Shown: one piece after another, positions 47,501-56,420 of the stretch
Numbering within the stretch: the stretch's first letter is position 1
Layout of the letters: every line of letters begins with the position of its first letter
Position numbers and translations under genes: made by a program
The notes under the pieces: generated by a model
The model's input: the letters and a program-made list of their open reading frames with translations, nothing else
Databases searched by the model: none
What the model was told of the DNA's origin: nothing
Assembly: GCF_001280005.1 (NCBI RefSeq)
Contig: NZ_LGDW01000001.1
Coordinates: forward strand, 1-64,000
Source of the DNA: Streptomyces sp. NRRL WC-3618
GTDB lineage: Bacteria; Actinomycetota; Actinomycetes; Streptomycetales; Streptomycetaceae
Reading direction: 5' to 3'
Length of the DNA: 64,000 nucleotides

Positions 47501-48167
47501 GCAGGTCCGCCTGGATGACCGCGGCCCGGCGTGCGACGGCCGCCTGCCGCCCCAGCGGCTTCAGCTGGCGCCGCAGTTCGTCGGTGAGGTCCTGGATGCG
47601 GGCGAGGTTCGCCTTCATCGCGTCCAGCTTGCGCAGCGCCTTCTCTTTGCGCTTGCGGTGCTTCAGTACGCCGGCCGCCTCCTCGATGAAGGCGCGGCGG
47701 CCCATCGGATCGGCGTGCAGTACGGAGTCCAGCTGGCCCTGGCCGACGATGACGTGCATCTCGCGGCCGATGCCGGAGTCGGACAGCAGTTCCTGGATGT
47801 CGAGAAGCCGGCAGGTGTCGCCGTTGATCTGGTACTCGCTGCCGCCGTTGCGGAACATGATCCGCGTGATGGTGACCTCGGCGTACTCGATGGGCAGCGC
47901 GCCGTCGGAGTTGTCGATGGTGAGGGACACCTCGGCGCGGCCGAGCGGTGGTCGCCCGGTGGTGCCGGCGAAGATGACGTCCTCCATCTTGCCGCCGCGC
48001 AGCGACTTGGCGCCCTGTTCACCCATGACCCAGCTGAGCGCGTCCACGACATTGGACTTGCCCGAGCCGTTCGGCCCCACGACGCACGTGATTCCCGGCT
48101 CGAACCGGAGCGTGGTCGCCGAGGCGAACGATTTGAACCCTCGGAGGGTCAGGGCCTTGAGGTGCAC
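44583..48167 (-). CDS. smc: Chromosome segregation ATPase SMC
   Basis: 1194 residues. Walker A GPNGSGKSN at the N-terminus; long Arg/Glu/Ala coiled coil; hinge domain around residues 500-650 (TGVLLAARDSLTGLL... and the LVYARPELTAVTAEGDLLG region); C-terminal signature LLSGGERSLTAVALL and Walker B FYVMDEVEAALDD. With ScpA/ScpB it organises and segregates the chromosome, needed for good sporulation septation in Streptomyces. Start at VHLKALTLRG (GTG). Confidence 0.97.
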   Translation of the reverse strand: MHLKALTLRGFKSFASATTLRFEPGITCVVGPNGSGKSNVVDALSWVMGEQGAKSLRGGKMEDVIFAGTTGRPPLGRAEVSLTIDNSDGALPIEYAEVTITRIMFRNGGSEYQINGDTCRLLDIQELLSDSGIGREMHVIVGQGQLDSVLHADPMGRRAFIEEAAGVLKHRKRKEKALRKLDAMKANLARIQDLTDELRRQLKPLGRQAAVARRAAVIQADLRDARLRLLADDLVRLRGALRTEVADEAALKERKETTEAELKKALQREALLEDEVRQLTPRLQRAQQTWYELSQLAERVRGTVSLADARVKSATSAPAEERRGREPEDMEREAARIREQEAELEAALEAAEHALEDTVAHRADLERELVIEERRLKDLARAIADRREGLARLNGQVNAARSRAASAQAEIDRLAAARDEAQERAVAAQEEYETLQAEVDGLDAGDADLAQRHDTAKAALADAEAALTAAREAATAAERRRAATQARHEALALGLRRKDGTGVLLAARDSLTGLLGPAAELLTVTPGHEVAVAAAFGAAANAIAVTTPASAASAIRLLHKQDGGRASLLLAGAPEEAGSGTGTDAADGQGSAPGGPPRAADLVRGPAELMPAVRRLLRGIVVVGTLEDAEELVYARPELTAVTAEGDLLGAHFAHGGSAGAPSLLEVQASVDQAAAELDELAVRCEELVGVQQLAGERRKECAAFLEELGERRRAADREKSTVAQQLGRLAGQARGAAGEAERSTAAAARAQDALDRAVQDAEELAERLAVAEEMPVEEEPDTGVRDRLAADGANARQTEMEARLQVRTHEERVKGLAGRADSLDRAARGEREARARAEQRRARLKHEASVAEAVASGARQLLAHVEVSLSRADEERTAADAAKARREQELTAARAAGRDLKGELDKLTDSMHRGEVLGAEKRLRIEQLETKALEELGVEPEGLVAEYGPHQLVPPSPPAEGEELPEDPEHPRNQPKQFHRAEQEKRLKATERAYQQLGKVNPLALEEFAALEERHKFLSEQLEDLKKTRADLLQVVKEVDERVEQVFTEAYRDTAVQFEGVFSRLFPGGEGRLILTDPDNMLTTGVDVEARPPGKKVKRLSLLSGGERSLTAVALLVAIFKARPSPFYVMDEVEAALDDTNLQRLIRIMQELQEASQLIVITHQKRTMEVADALYGVSMQGDGVSKVISQRLR

Positions 48168-48526
48168 GGCGCTGGACTCTACCTTCCGCCGGTATGTCAC
48201 ACGATGACCCCGGATACCCCCCGGCGGTTTCACCGATGAACGTGCAGGGCACATCAGACGTTAAAGAGAGTGGAGAACTTGGGGAGGTCCACTCGAACAG
48301 CACGGGGGATCGCACACGGGACCGGACACGGGGACCGGACAGGGGATCACGCACAAAGCGCACGGGAAGCGCGGCGCGAATACGGCGAAAATAAAGAAGG
48401 GACGCCGAAGCGTCCCTTGCATTACTCTGGCAAAACTCTGACACGCAGTGGTTGACACGAACAGCTCAACCACCGAGGGTCGTGTGCCATGCGCAGTGCT
48501 GATGCAGTGCGTTGACGATGCAGGGA
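48168..48526. other. smc upstream region
   Basis: 359 bases without a supported gene between the small coiled-coil gene and smc. It holds the terminator at 48397-48418 and a short tandem repeat of GGGACCGGACA (48318-48328 and 48331-48341). The smc promoter should lie here. Confidence 0.4.
48385..48418 (-). terminator. Intrinsic terminator after the small coiled-coil gene
   Basis: Read on minus, AAGGGACGC pairs with GCGTCCCTT around TTCG, then CTTTATTTTC follows: a stem-loop plus U-rich tail. It ends transcription of the 48527-48730 gene. Confidence 0.75.
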
Positions 48527-48730
48527 TCAGGTGAGCGCGGGCTCCGCCTGGCGTGCGTCGATGCTCTCGAGAAGCGAGTCGTGAGAAGCGGCAGCCGTCA
48601 GCTCGTCGTTCTCCGCCTGGATGCGTCCGAGTTCGGATTCCAGGTCCTGTACGCGCTGCTGGAGCCGTCGCATCTCGGCGAGGAGTCGCGGGTCAGAGCC
48701 GCCGACGTAACCGAGAAGCGCCTTTGCCAT
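48527..48730 (-). CDS. Small conserved coiled-coil protein
   Basis: 67 residues starting MAKALLGYVGGSDPRLLAEM. A short Gly-rich N-terminus is followed by one coiled-coil helix with regular heptads (RRLQQRVQDLESELGRIQAE). Similar small proteins are found at this locus in other Streptomyces by recollection, but I know no function. The ATG is not preceded by a strong ribosome site. It has its own terminator, which supports a real expressed gene. Confidence 0.75.
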   Translation of the reverse strand: MAKALLGYVGGSDPRLLAEMRRLQQRVQDLESELGRIQAENDELTAAASHDSLLESIDARQAEPALT

Positions 48731-49122
48731 GATTGATGGTCCTCCACACTGAGTGACCGACCGAAGCGGTGTGGGTCGTGAGGGAATCGCACCCGCGATG
48801 CTTGACACTCTGGAGTTCTCGCTGGCGTTCATGCTGCCGTTCTTACATGCCAAACAGCTAAGGTGCGCGGGGCTTTCAGCGTCTCACCAAAAAGTTTGAC
48901 GGTCAACACGATCACGCCCTGTATTGGCGGGTGACCCGGGGGCGCGCGGCCCCTGACGGGCGGCGCTGCGACTCCGGCGGGTCCCGAGGACGTGGCGACG
49001 AGCGTTTTCTGCGGAGCCTGCCACGACCTGCGCTTCTTGGCAACCACCTGCCCGTTTCCGCCGGGGACAGGTGCGTGCGGCATGTCCACGGGCCGCCACC
49101 GGGGCCGCTTCACAGAACCGCG
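48731..49122. other. Gap between acyP and the small coiled-coil gene
   Basis: 392 bases. A 94-codon minus-strand frame (48829-49113) was judged a shadow. A minus-strand TTGACC near 48896-48901 followed by an AT-rich stretch could be part of a promoter for the small gene, but no -10 is convincing. Confidence 0.35.
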
Positions 49123-49404
49123 TCAGCGGATGGCGAAGCCCTCGTAGATCCGGCGAGGTGTGTCCCAGATCTCGGTGACGCCGTCCACGCGGCCGGGCGT
49201 GTCGGCGCCGCACAGCCAGTCGAGGAGCCCCTGGCAGCTCTCACGAGTGCCCTCCGCGACCACTTGCACGCGTCCGTCGTCCAGATTGAGAGCAAAACCA
49301 CTCAGGCCGCCGATCTCCAGGGCCCTCGCCCGCGTGAACCAGCGGAAACCCACACCTTGGACGCGTCCACGCACCCAGGCGACCAGTCGTACATCCTCGT
49401 TCAT
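49123..49404 (-). CDS. acyP: Acylphosphatase
   Basis: 93 residues. Active-site loop [16 protein letters not shown] with the phosphate-binding Arg, and the catalytic Asn in [16 protein letters not shown]. It hydrolyses acyl phosphates such as carbamoyl or 1,3-bisphosphoglycerate. Divergent from the CAP-domain gene. Confidence 0.96.
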   Translation of the reverse strand: MNEDVRLVAWVRGRVQGVGFRWFTRARALEIGGLSGFALNLDDGRVQVVAEGTRESCQGLLDWLCGADTPGRVDGVTEIWDTPRRIYEGFAIR

Positions 49405-49546
49405 GGATGCACGCTAACGGTCCAATGTCTCTCTGAGCACTTCCTCCTCTTGCGCCATGGGGTACCGTCCCCAACCAACGAATCTCACATGAAACTCACC
49501 CGTTCGAGTGAGTAACCCTGACCGCAAGGACGAGGAAGGCCAAAGC

Positions 49547-50713
49547 ATGGGACGCCACCGACGCTCCGCCGCCGGAAGCGCCGCCACGGGTCGCGCCACG
49601 GGGGTCACGGAACCATTCGATTCGGACACGGGAAGTGACGGATCCGGCCACGGCCCGTACGACTCCCCGGTCCCGCACACGCCTCACACCGCGTACACCA
49701 CGCTGTGGGAGGACTCGGCCACCACGGTGGGCATCGCCCCGTATCTGAACCCCGAGGCCCCCTCCGACGCCTATGCGATGAGTGACGCCTACCTCTTCGC
49801 GCAGGACGGTCCCGGTTCGTACGCCGCGATGGACGACCGTCTCGACGGGCGGGCCGCCGGTGGAGCGCGCCGCCGCCGCAAGAAGCGCTCGTCCCTGCCG
49901 GTCCGCACGGGCCTGCTGGGAGTCACCGCCGCGGTCGCCCTGGGTACGGTCGCGGTCGCCACGGGTGTGCTGCCCGGCGGCGACAAGTACGCGATCAGCG
50001 GTGGCAGCAGCGGCGACAAGGTGCAGGCCGCGGTCACTCCGACGAACGACGAGATCCAGCAGGGCGGTACGTCCGGAGACGCCGCCGACGGCCGCAAGAG
50101 CGGTACGTCGACGAGCCGCGGCGCGGACCGTCGCACCTCGGCTCCGTCCTCCCCCGCGTCGCCGCCCCCGTCTCCGTCGCCCTCGCAGTCCACGGCGTCG
50201 GCGGCCCCGACGACCCAGGCTCCGCCGAAGAAGCCGGCGGCCACGCCCACCGAGGCACCGAAGGCGACACCGACGCCCACTCCGACGAAGTCGAAGGAGA
50301 AGCAGCGGTCCTCCGCCCCCATCACGGTGTCCGCGCAGGCCGCCGCCGAAGCGGAGGTGCTCCGGCTCGTCAACGAGGAGCGGGCGAAGGTGGGCTGCAG
50401 CGCGGTGTCCGCGAACAGCGCGCTGCGGGATCTGGCGGAGGCGTTCAGCGACGACATGGCCGCCCGGGGCTTCTTCGACCACACCAACCCCGACGGCGCC
50501 TCCCCCTGGGACCGCGCGGACAAGGCCGGCATCACCGACCTCGGCGGCGAGAACATCGCCCGGGGCCAGGCGGACGCGGCCGCGGTGATGGAGGCCTGGA
50601 TGAACAGCCCCGGCCACAAGGCGAACATCCTGAACTGCGACTTCAAGACCCTGGGAGTGGGCGTCCACCTCGGCGCGGGCGGCCCCTGGTGGACCCAGGA
50701 CTTCGGCTACTGA
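49547..50713 (+). CDS. CAP (SCP/PR1)-domain surface protein
   Basis: 388 residues. A cytoplasmic, basic N-terminal region of about 110 residues ending in RRRRKKRS precedes one membrane helix (GLLGVTAAVALGTVAVATGV). Then comes a Pro/Ser/Thr/Ala linker of about 100 residues and a C-terminal CAP domain: LVNEERAKVGC, HTNPDGASPW, GENIARG and WMNSPGHKANILN. CAP domains bind metals and lipids or act in cell-wall contexts; the function is unknown. ATG chosen for its GAGGAAGG site; a GTG 39 bases upstream is weaker. Confidence 0.88.
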   Translation: MGRHRRSAAGSAATGRATGVTEPFDSDTGSDGSGHGPYDSPVPHTPHTAYTTLWEDSATTVGIAPYLNPEAPSDAYAMSDAYLFAQDGPGSYAAMDDRLDGRAAGGARRRRKKRSSLPVRTGLLGVTAAVALGTVAVATGVLPGGDKYAISGGSSGDKVQAAVTPTNDEIQQGGTSGDAADGRKSGTSTSRGADRRTSAPSSPASPPPSPSPSQSTASAAPTTQAPPKKPAATPTEAPKATPTPTPTKSKEKQRSSAPITVSAQAAAEAEVLRLVNEERAKVGCSAVSANSALRDLAEAFSDDMAARGFFDHTNPDGASPWDRADKAGITDLGGENIARGQADAAAVMEAWMNSPGHKANILNCDFKTLGVGVHLGAGGPWWTQDFGY

Positions 50714-50777
50714 CCCGGCAGCCGACCAGCCGACCAGGCAAATCGCCTGAGGCAACCCGAAGCTCACCCAAAGTGAC

Positions 50778-50794
50778 GCTAACCAGTGGTTAGC
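50778..50794. promoter_or_regulatory. Palindromic operator in front of the HxlR gene
   Basis: GCTAACCA and TGGTTAGC flank one G, about 45 bases upstream of the start of the HxlR-type regulator. Autoregulation is the simplest reading. Confidence 0.55.
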
Positions 50795-50835
50795 GCAACC
50801 TTCAGGTAAGCGCTGTGCTGGCGTACGCTGGGGTC

Positions 50836-51231
50836 ATGATGGACACCACGGAGGAGCAGCCCCTCCCCTACGACGTGTTCGCCAAGGCCTGCCCGTCACG
50901 CGGCACGCTGGAGCACGTCACCGGCCGCTGGGGAGCACTCACACTCGGCGCCCTTCAGGAGGGCTCGCTCCGCTTCAACGAGCTGCGCCGCCGCGTCGAC
51001 GGCGTGAGCGAGAAGATGCTCTCCCAGACCCTCCAGGGCCTGGAGCGCGACGGCCTGGTCCACCGCGAGGCCCAGCCGACGAACCCGCCGCGCGTGGACT
51101 ACGAGCTGACCCCCCTGGGCCACGAGGTCGCCGAACGCCTCCTGGAACTCATCCACTTCGTGGAGGGCCGCATGGACTCCGTACTGGCAGCCCGCGCGCG
51201 GTACGACGAGACGCGCACCGCCCGCCGGTAG
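50836..51231 (+). CDS. HxlR-family winged-helix regulator
   Basis: 131 residues from the first ATG of MMDTTEEQ (another ATG is the next codon). The HxlR domain has GRWGALTLGALQEGSLRFNELRRRVDG with VSEKMLSQTLQGLERDGLVHRE and the beta-wing NPPRVDYELTPLGHEV. HxlR regulators often sense reactive electrophiles through Cys residues; here one Cys (KACPSRG) is in the usual place. No obvious target gene is adjacent. Confidence 0.9.
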   Translation: MMDTTEEQPLPYDVFAKACPSRGTLEHVTGRWGALTLGALQEGSLRFNELRRRVDGVSEKMLSQTLQGLERDGLVHREAQPTNPPRVDYELTPLGHEVAERLLELIHFVEGRMDSVLAARARYDETRTARR

Positions 51232-51257
51232 CGCCCACGCCCCACGTTCGCGCTCGA

Positions 51258-52118
51258 CTAAGGCGAAAGGCGCGGCGCCCGTTGGCACTTGGGGCAGAAG
51301 TAGCTCGACCGGTTCATCCAGGGGCGCCGCGCCATCGGCGTCCCACAACGCTTGCAGGGCAGCCCTTCGCGTCCGTACGCGTCGAGCGAGCGGTCGAAGT
51401 ACCCCGATTCGCCGTTGACGTTGACATACAGACTGTCGAAGCTCGTGCCGCCGACGGCCAGCGCGGCGTTCATCACGTCCCGTACGTGGCCCAGGAGTTC
51501 GGCCGTACGCGGACGGGTGAAGCCGGCGGTCGGACGTTCGTAGTGGACGCGGGCGCGCCAAAGGGCCTCGTCCGCGTAGATGTTGCCGACGCCGCTGATC
51601 AACGACTGGTCGAGCAGGGCCCGTTTGATGGTCGTACGCTTCCGGCGCAGCGCCTGATGGAAGGCCTCGTCGTCGAACAGCGGGTCGAGGGGATCGCGCG
51701 CGATGTGGGCGATGACGTCGGGCAGCCCGTCGGGGGTGTTGTCGTGCAACGACAGTCCACCGAAGGTGCGTTGGTCGACGAAGCGCAGCTCGGTGGCGAG
51801 GTCGTCGGCGAACCGGACGCGAATGCGCAGATGTTTCTCGTCGGCGGCCTCGTGCGGCTGCACCAGGAGCTGCCCGCTCATCCCGAGATGCGCGAGCACC
51901 GACTGCCCGGTGTCCGCCAACGGCAGCCACAGATACTTCCCGCGCCGGCTGGGCGTACCGATGCGATGCCCTTTGAGGCGGTACGTGAAGTCGTCGGCGC
52001 CCGCGATGTGCCGCCGCACGGCACGGGGGTGCAACACCTCGGCCTCGGCGACGACGCGACGGGCCACCCAGCGCTCGAGCCCCCGCCGTACAACCTCGAC
52101 TTCCGGCAACTCAGGCAT
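51258..52118 (-). CDS. mutM: Formamidopyrimidine-DNA glycosylase
   Basis: 286 residues. [14 protein letters not shown] gives the catalytic N-terminal Pro and Glu, [10 protein letters not shown] the conserved Lys, and the C-terminal zinc finger has CKRCG then SSYFCPKCQ. It removes 8-oxoguanine and formamidopyrimidines and nicks the strand. It follows rnc, separated by an intrinsic terminator, so it probably has its own transcript as well. Confidence 0.97.
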   Translation of the reverse strand: MPELPEVEVVRRGLERWVARRVVAEAEVLHPRAVRRHIAGADDFTYRLKGHRIGTPSRRGKYLWLPLADTGQSVLAHLGMSGQLLVQPHEAADEKHLRIRVRFADDLATELRFVDQRTFGGLSLHDNTPDGLPDVIAHIARDPLDPLFDDEAFHQALRRKRTTIKRALLDQSLISGVGNIYADEALWRARVHYERPTAGFTRPRTAELLGHVRDVMNAALAVGGTSFDSLYVNVNGESGYFDRSLDAYGREGLPCKRCGTPMARRPWMNRSSYFCPKCQRAPRLSP

Positions 52119-52192
52119 TCCGACTCCCCCAGCGAAACGCGCCCCGCGAGGGGCGCGACAAGCCACGACGAACCCGCGGCCGAGAACCAACC

Positions 52193-52234
52193 GAAAAACA
52201 CCAGTGCCCGTCCCGCCAGGGACGAACACTGGTG
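52193..52234 (-). terminator. Intrinsic terminator after rnc
   Basis: Minus strand: CACCAGTG ... CACTGGTG enclosing a GTCCC/GGGAC inner stem, then TGTTTTTCGG: hairpin plus U-run. It lies 10 bases after the rnc stop. Confidence 0.85.
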
Positions 52235-52243
52235 CACGCAACC

Positions 52244-53101
52244 TCAGGCAGACGTGGAGGAAGACGCCTCGGCGTCCTCCTCGACAGGCACCGCATCCGC
52301 ATCCGCGGCCTCGGCCGCGACCACGGCCACCGCCTCAGCGGCAGCGACCTTCGCACGTTCGTCCGCATCCGCGCGGATGGAACGCCAGGCCGACTCCGCG
52401 GCCTGCTGCTCCGCCTCCTTCTTGCTGCGGCCGGTGCCGGTGCCGTACGAGACGCCTCCGACGCGGGCGGCAGCTGTGAAGGTCTTCTCGTGGTCCGGTC
52501 CCGTCTCCGTGACCAGGTACTCGGGCACACCGAGTCCCTCGGTCGCGGTGAGCTCCTGGAGACTGGTCTTCCAGTCCAGGCCGGCACCGAGGTTCGAGGA
52601 TTTCTCGATCAGCGGGTCGAAGAGACGGTGGACGAGTTCGCCCGCCGCGTCGAGACCCTGGTCGAGATAGACAGCGCCGATCACCGCTTCGAGGGTGTCG
52701 GCGAGGATGGACGCCTTGTCCCGCCCGCCCGTGCCCTCTTCACCCCGGCCGAGCCGGATGAAGGAGCCGAGTTCGAGCCCGCGGCCCACTTCCGCGAGCG
52801 CACGAGAGTTGACCACCGCAGCCCGCAGCTTGGCCAACTGGCCTTCTGGGAGGTCGGGGTGGGTGCGGTACAGCGTGTCCGTGACCACCAGGCCGAGCAC
52901 CGAGTCCCCGAGGAACTCCAGCCGCTCGTTGGTGGGCAGACCGCCGTTCTCGTACGCGTACGAACGGTGGGTCAGTGCACGCACCAGAAGGGCGGACTCG
53001 AGCTGGTAGCCGAGCCGCCCTTCCAGAAGCGTGTGGGACGAGGCCGTGTCCGCCGGGCCGCCTCCGCTTGCGCGGAGAGGGTGCTTCTTGGCGTCAGACA
53101 T
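52244..53101 (-). CDS. rnc: Ribonuclease III
   Basis: 285 residues. RNase III signature [12 protein letters not shown], the second acidic site in [11 protein letters not shown], and a C-terminal double-stranded-RNA-binding domain ([16 protein letters not shown] then [17 protein letters not shown]). The Ala/Glu tail is long. In S. coelicolor this gene is absB, a global regulator of antibiotic synthesis. It starts at [10 protein letters not shown], 19 bases after rpmF. Confidence 0.97.
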   Translation of the reverse strand: MSDAKKHPLRASGGGPADTASSHTLLEGRLGYQLESALLVRALTHRSYAYENGGLPTNERLEFLGDSVLGLVVTDTLYRTHPDLPEGQLAKLRAAVVNSRALAEVGRGLELGSFIRLGRGEEGTGGRDKASILADTLEAVIGAVYLDQGLDAAGELVHRLFDPLIEKSSNLGAGLDWKTSLQELTATEGLGVPEYLVTETGPDHEKTFTAAARVGGVSYGTGTGRSKKEAEQQAAESAWRSIRADADERAKVAAAEAVAVVAAEAADADAVPVEEDAEASSSTSA

Positions 53102-53120
53102 GGAGCCTCTCACCGGCCGC

Positions 53121-53294
53121 TCAGACCTCGAGGACCTGGCGCTTGTTGTAAGTGCCGCAAGACGGGCACGCGATGTGCTGCAGCTTGGGCTCCTGGCAGC
53201 GCTCGCACGCAACCAGGGTGGGGACCGCAGCCTTCCACTGCGACCGGCGGTGGCGCGTGTTGCTGCGCGACATCTTCCGCTTCGGAACAGCCAC
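53121..53294 (-). CDS. rpmF: 50S ribosomal protein L32
   Basis: 57 residues, [20 protein letters not shown] at the start, then the zinc ribbon ACERCQ...CPSCGTY. GTG start with GGAG. It follows the DUF177 gene by 2 bases on the same strand, the usual bacterial pairing. Confidence 0.98.
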   Translation of the reverse strand: MAVPKRKMSRSNTRHRRSQWKAAVPTLVACERCQEPKLQHIACPSCGTYNKRQVLEV

Positions 53295-53296
53295 GG

Positions 53297-53947
53297 CTAC
53301 TTCTCCTGCTTCTCGTCGACGCCCGCTTGCGCTTCGGCGCCGCTGATCTCGTCCTTCTCGCCGGGTTCGAGTGAACCTGCGAGTCCCTGCAGTGCCGCCC
53401 AACGGATGTCGACGGCGTCATGGTGGTGGCCCGGGTCGTCCGCCAGCCGCGCTCCGCACTCGGAACACAGACCGGGACAGTCGTCCTGGCACACCGGCTG
53501 CATCGGCAGTGCGAGCACCACCGCATCGCGCAGCACGGGTTCGAGGTCGAACAAGCCGTCCTCGATGAAGAGCATGTCCTCGTCTTCCTCGGCGTCGTCG
53601 GCCGGCTCCGCTGTCACACGGCCCCGGTCGTCGGCGTCAGGGTACGAGAACATCTCCTGGAACTCCGCTTCGAGCTCCTGCTCCAGCGGCTCCAGACACC
53701 TTACGCACTCCCCCTTGACCCGTGCACGGGCGGTGCCTGTGACAAGCACACCTTCCATGACCGACTCCAGACGGAGTTCGAGCTCCACCGGCGCGCCTTC
53801 CGGCACTCCGATGACTCCCAGGATCCCGAAATCCTTGGGAGCGTCGATCTCACGGGTCAGGCGCTGCAGCGCGCCAGGACGCCGCCCCAGCTCGTGTGTG
53901 TCGAACACAAGAGGGTTGCGGTGGTCGAGGCGGGCGTTCAGAGCCAT
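53297..53947 (-). CDS. DUF177 (YceD-like) protein
   Basis: 216 residues. Starts [20 protein letters not shown]; the family signature [22 protein letters not shown] and the later [17 protein letters not shown] are present. DUF177/YceD proteins are found beside rpmF and linked to rRNA processing or metabolism, with no biochemical function known. Coupled to rpmF. Confidence 0.93.
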   Translation of the reverse strand: MALNARLDHRNPLVFDTHELGRRPGALQRLTREIDAPKDFGILGVIGVPEGAPVELELRLESVMEGVLVTGTARARVKGECVRCLEPLEQELEAEFQEMFSYPDADDRGRVTAEPADDAEEDEDMLFIEDGLFDLEPVLRDAVVLALPMQPVCQDDCPGLCSECGARLADDPGHHHDAVDIRWAALQGLAGSLEPGEKDEISGAEAQAGVDEKQEK

Positions 53948-54076
53948 TCCTGCTTTCGATCTTCGATGCTCAGCTGCTCGTCTTCCGGGCAGCGGTGATC
54001 GCAGAGGTACATGCGACCGAAGAGCCAGGATACTGGACCTTCCGCCCACGGCCCAATCCGGCCCCGGTGCGGGCGC

Positions 54077-55141
54077 TCACTGCCCGCCGCGCCCCTGTTC
54101 GTAGGCCCGCAGCTGCTCGGCGCTGATCATGCCGGTGTCAAAGAGACTGGTCTCGTCGAGGGCGTGCGGCTGCTGCTGCTCGGGCTGGGCGTAGCCCTGC
54201 TGGACCTGGGCGGGGTCGTAGGCGGTCTGCGAGCCGTCGTAGCCCTGGTAGGCGTACGGGTCGGCCGACTGGTAGCCGTACGCGTCCTGTTGCTGGGCGT
54301 ACGTCTGCTGGTAGCCGCCGTAGGCGTCGGCGGGCTGCTGGTAGCCGTACTGGTCCTGCCGGCCGTACTGCTGCTGGGCCGGGATCTCCGCCACGCGGGG
54401 CTGGTCGGCGGGGGTGTCCGGGATGGCGGCGAGGTCGGCCAGGTAGTCGGCGTCGCTGGTGTGCTGCCTGGGGTTGCCGTCGTCGTCCTGGCCGAGGGCG
54501 CCGAGGTCGTCGGTGGCGATGCGGCCGTGCAGGGTCTGCCGGCCGCGGCCGACCGCTTCCAGGGTCTTGGCGAGGACGGCCTCGAAGGCGCCGAGCTTCA
54601 CGTCGACGTATTTGTCGGCGTTGAGGCGCAGGGTCTCGGGGTCGAGGCTGCGCTCGGGGGCGTCCTCGTCCTCGTAGCCCTGGTCGTCGAGGCCGGGGCC
54701 GGTGCCGAGGAGCTTCTCGCGGCCGCGGCCGACCGAGCCGAGCGTCTTGGTGAGGACTACCTCGAAGTTGGCGAGCTTGGAGTCGACGTAGTCGTCGGCC
54801 TCGGCGCGGACGTCCTCGGCCTCCTTGCGGGCCTCGGCGAGGATGCGGTCGGCCTCGTTCTGGGAACGGCGGGCGACCTCCGTGTCGGAGATCAGGGAGC
54901 CGCGCTCGTCGTGCGCGGTCCGGATGATCCGGTCGGCCTCCTGGCGGGCCTGCTCGACCAGTTGCTCCCGGTCGCCGATCAGCTCCTGCGCCTGTGCGAG
55001 GGAGCCGGGCAGAGCCGCGCGCACCTCTTCCAGCATCGCGAGCAGGTCGGCGCGGTTGACCACGCACGAGGCCGACATGGGCATCGACCGGGCACTGGAG
55101 ACCGCGGAGACGATCTCGTCGAGCTTCTTCTGCACGTCCAC
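54077..55141 (-). CDS. DivIVA-like coiled-coil protein with a duplicated module
   Basis: 354 residues. An N-terminal DivIVA-type segment (LDEIVSAVSSARSMPMSASCVVNRADLL) precedes coiled coil rich in Glu, Ala and Arg. A module is duplicated: residues 115-146 and 175-206 share YVD-KL--FE-VL-KTL--VGRGR. A Gln/Tyr/Gly-rich, low-complexity tail ends DETSLFDTGMISAEQLR. It probably acts in cell-shape or membrane-associated organisation; Streptomyces DivIVA-family proteins mark hyphal tips, but this one is a smaller relative. Start GTG. Confidence 0.8.
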   Translation of the reverse strand: MDVQKKLDEIVSAVSSARSMPMSASCVVNRADLLAMLEEVRAALPGSLAQAQELIGDREQLVEQARQEADRIIRTAHDERGSLISDTEVARRSQNEADRILAEARKEAEDVRAEADDYVDSKLANFEVVLTKTLGSVGRGREKLLGTGPGLDDQGYEDEDAPERSLDPETLRLNADKYVDVKLGAFEAVLAKTLEAVGRGRQTLHGRIATDDLGALGQDDDGNPRQHTSDADYLADLAAIPDTPADQPRVAEIPAQQQYGRQDQYGYQQPADAYGGYQQTYAQQQDAYGYQSADPYAYQGYDGSQTAYDPAQVQQGYAQPEQQQPHALDETSLFDTGMISAEQLRAYEQGRGGQ

Positions 55142-55253
55142 CGTGTGCTCGCCACTCTCTACAGCTGTGATGAAGACGGACGGGTCGACTGTACGACTCC
55201 TGCCGACCCGCCCGACACCGAGTGACGGTTTGTCAGTCTTTCACCAGTCGTCG

Positions 55254-55733
55254 TCAGTCTTTCCTGAGGCGGCTGTCGAGGGCTTCCAGGACGAGCGGCG
55301 GCACGAGGTGGGAGACGTCCCCGCCCCAGGCGGCGACCTCCTTGACGAGCGAGGAGGAGAGGAAGCTGTAGGTGGGGTTGGTCGGCACGAAGAGCGTCTC
55401 GACGCCGGACAGCCCGTTGTTCATCTGGGCCATCTGGAGTTCGTAGTCGAAGTCGCTGACAGCGCGCAGGCCCTTGACGATGGCCGGGATCTCGCGCTGC
55501 TTGCAGAAATCGACGAGGAGGCCGTGGAAGGACTCCACGCGCACGTTGCCGAACTCGGCGGTGACCTGGCGGATCAGGTCGATCCGCTCGTCGACCTCGA
55601 AGAGGCCCTTCTTGGACTTGTTGATCATTACCGCGACATAAACCTCGTCGTACAGACGGGAGGCGCGGGAAATGATGTCGAGATGTCCGTTGGTGATCGG
55701 GTCGAACGACCCGGGACATACGGCGCGGCGCAC
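55254..55733 (-). CDS. coaD: Pantetheine-phosphate adenylyltransferase
   Basis: 159 residues. Nucleotidyltransferase motif [15 protein letters not shown] (HxGH as TNGH) and [17 protein letters not shown], with [13 protein letters not shown] near the end. It makes dephospho-CoA. Start GTG ([10 protein letters not shown]) rather than the upstream MTGPESEG; it follows rsmD by 26 bases. Confidence 0.96.
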   Translation of the reverse strand: MRRAVCPGSFDPITNGHLDIISRASRLYDEVYVAVMINKSKKGLFEVDERIDLIRQVTAEFGNVRVESFHGLLVDFCKQREIPAIVKGLRAVSDFDYELQMAQMNNGLSGVETLFVPTNPTYSFLSSSLVKEVAAWGGDVSHLVPPLVLEALDSRLRKD

Positions 55734-55759
55734 TAGTGATCCCTCGCTCTCCGGTCCGG

Positions 55760-56344
55760 TCATCGTGCGTCTTCGCACGTAGAGGCGGCGCGACCGTACC
55801 AAAACGTTCCCTCGCCGTAGCGACGGGACCGGAGCGCTTCGAAGCCGTCCGGCCACCGGAATTCACCGCCTCTGGTGCTGCGCTCCACGGTGACGAGAGC
55901 GTCGGCCGCGAGCCAGCCCTCCGCCCGGAGTGTGATCAGGATCTCGCGAAGATCGTCGTCCAGCACGGCGTACGGCGGGTCGAGGAAGACGATGTCGTAC
56001 GGCTGGGTGGACGGCGTCTGAACGACCTGTTCCGCTTTGCCCGCCCTGACCTCGGCTCCGGGCAGGCCCAGTGCCTTCACGTTCTCGCGGACGGTGCGGG
56101 CGGCTCGGGCGTCGGCCTCCACGAGCAGGGTGTGGCCGGCGCCGCGGCTGAGTGCCTCCAGGCCGACGGCGCCCGAGCCCGCGTACAGGTCGAGGACGCG
56201 CTCGCCGTCGAGGGGGCCGCCGAGGAGGGCCTGCCAGGTGGAGAAGAGGCCCTCGCGGGCGCGGTCGGAGGTGGGGCGCGTGCCGGTTCCCGACGGGACG
56301 GCTAGGCGTCGTCCGCCGGCTGTGCCGGCGATCACGCGGGTCAT
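55760..56344 (-). CDS. rsmD: 16S rRNA (guanine966-N2)-methyltransferase
   Basis: 194 residues. [23 protein letters not shown] motif [20 protein letters not shown], and the catalytic FLDPPYAV (DPPY). It methylates the small-subunit rRNA. The longer frame to 57241 is a shadow of recG. It is upstream of coaD, the classic pair. Confidence 0.96.
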   Translation of the reverse strand: MTRVIAGTAGGRRLAVPSGTGTRPTSDRAREGLFSTWQALLGGPLDGERVLDLYAGSGAVGLEALSRGAGHTLLVEADARAARTVRENVKALGLPGAEVRAGKAEQVVQTPSTQPYDIVFLDPPYAVLDDDLREILITLRAEGWLAADALVTVERSTRGGEFRWPDGFEALRSRRYGEGTFWYGRAASTCEDAR

Positions 56345-56420
56345 CTGGGGGTCCTTGATTCGAGGGATGAGAGATAGGGCCGGGTTCAGTTTCGCAGGAG
56401 GGGGTGGGGGTGCGCTGTGG

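Noticed and set aside
45202..48207. 1001-codon plus-strand frame opposite smc
   Set aside because: Ser/Arg/Ala-rich antisense shadow; smc has every family motif on minus.
48829..49113. 94-codon minus-strand frame between the small coiled-coil gene and acyP
   Set aside because: No ribosome site, no recognisable motif, and atypical codon use.
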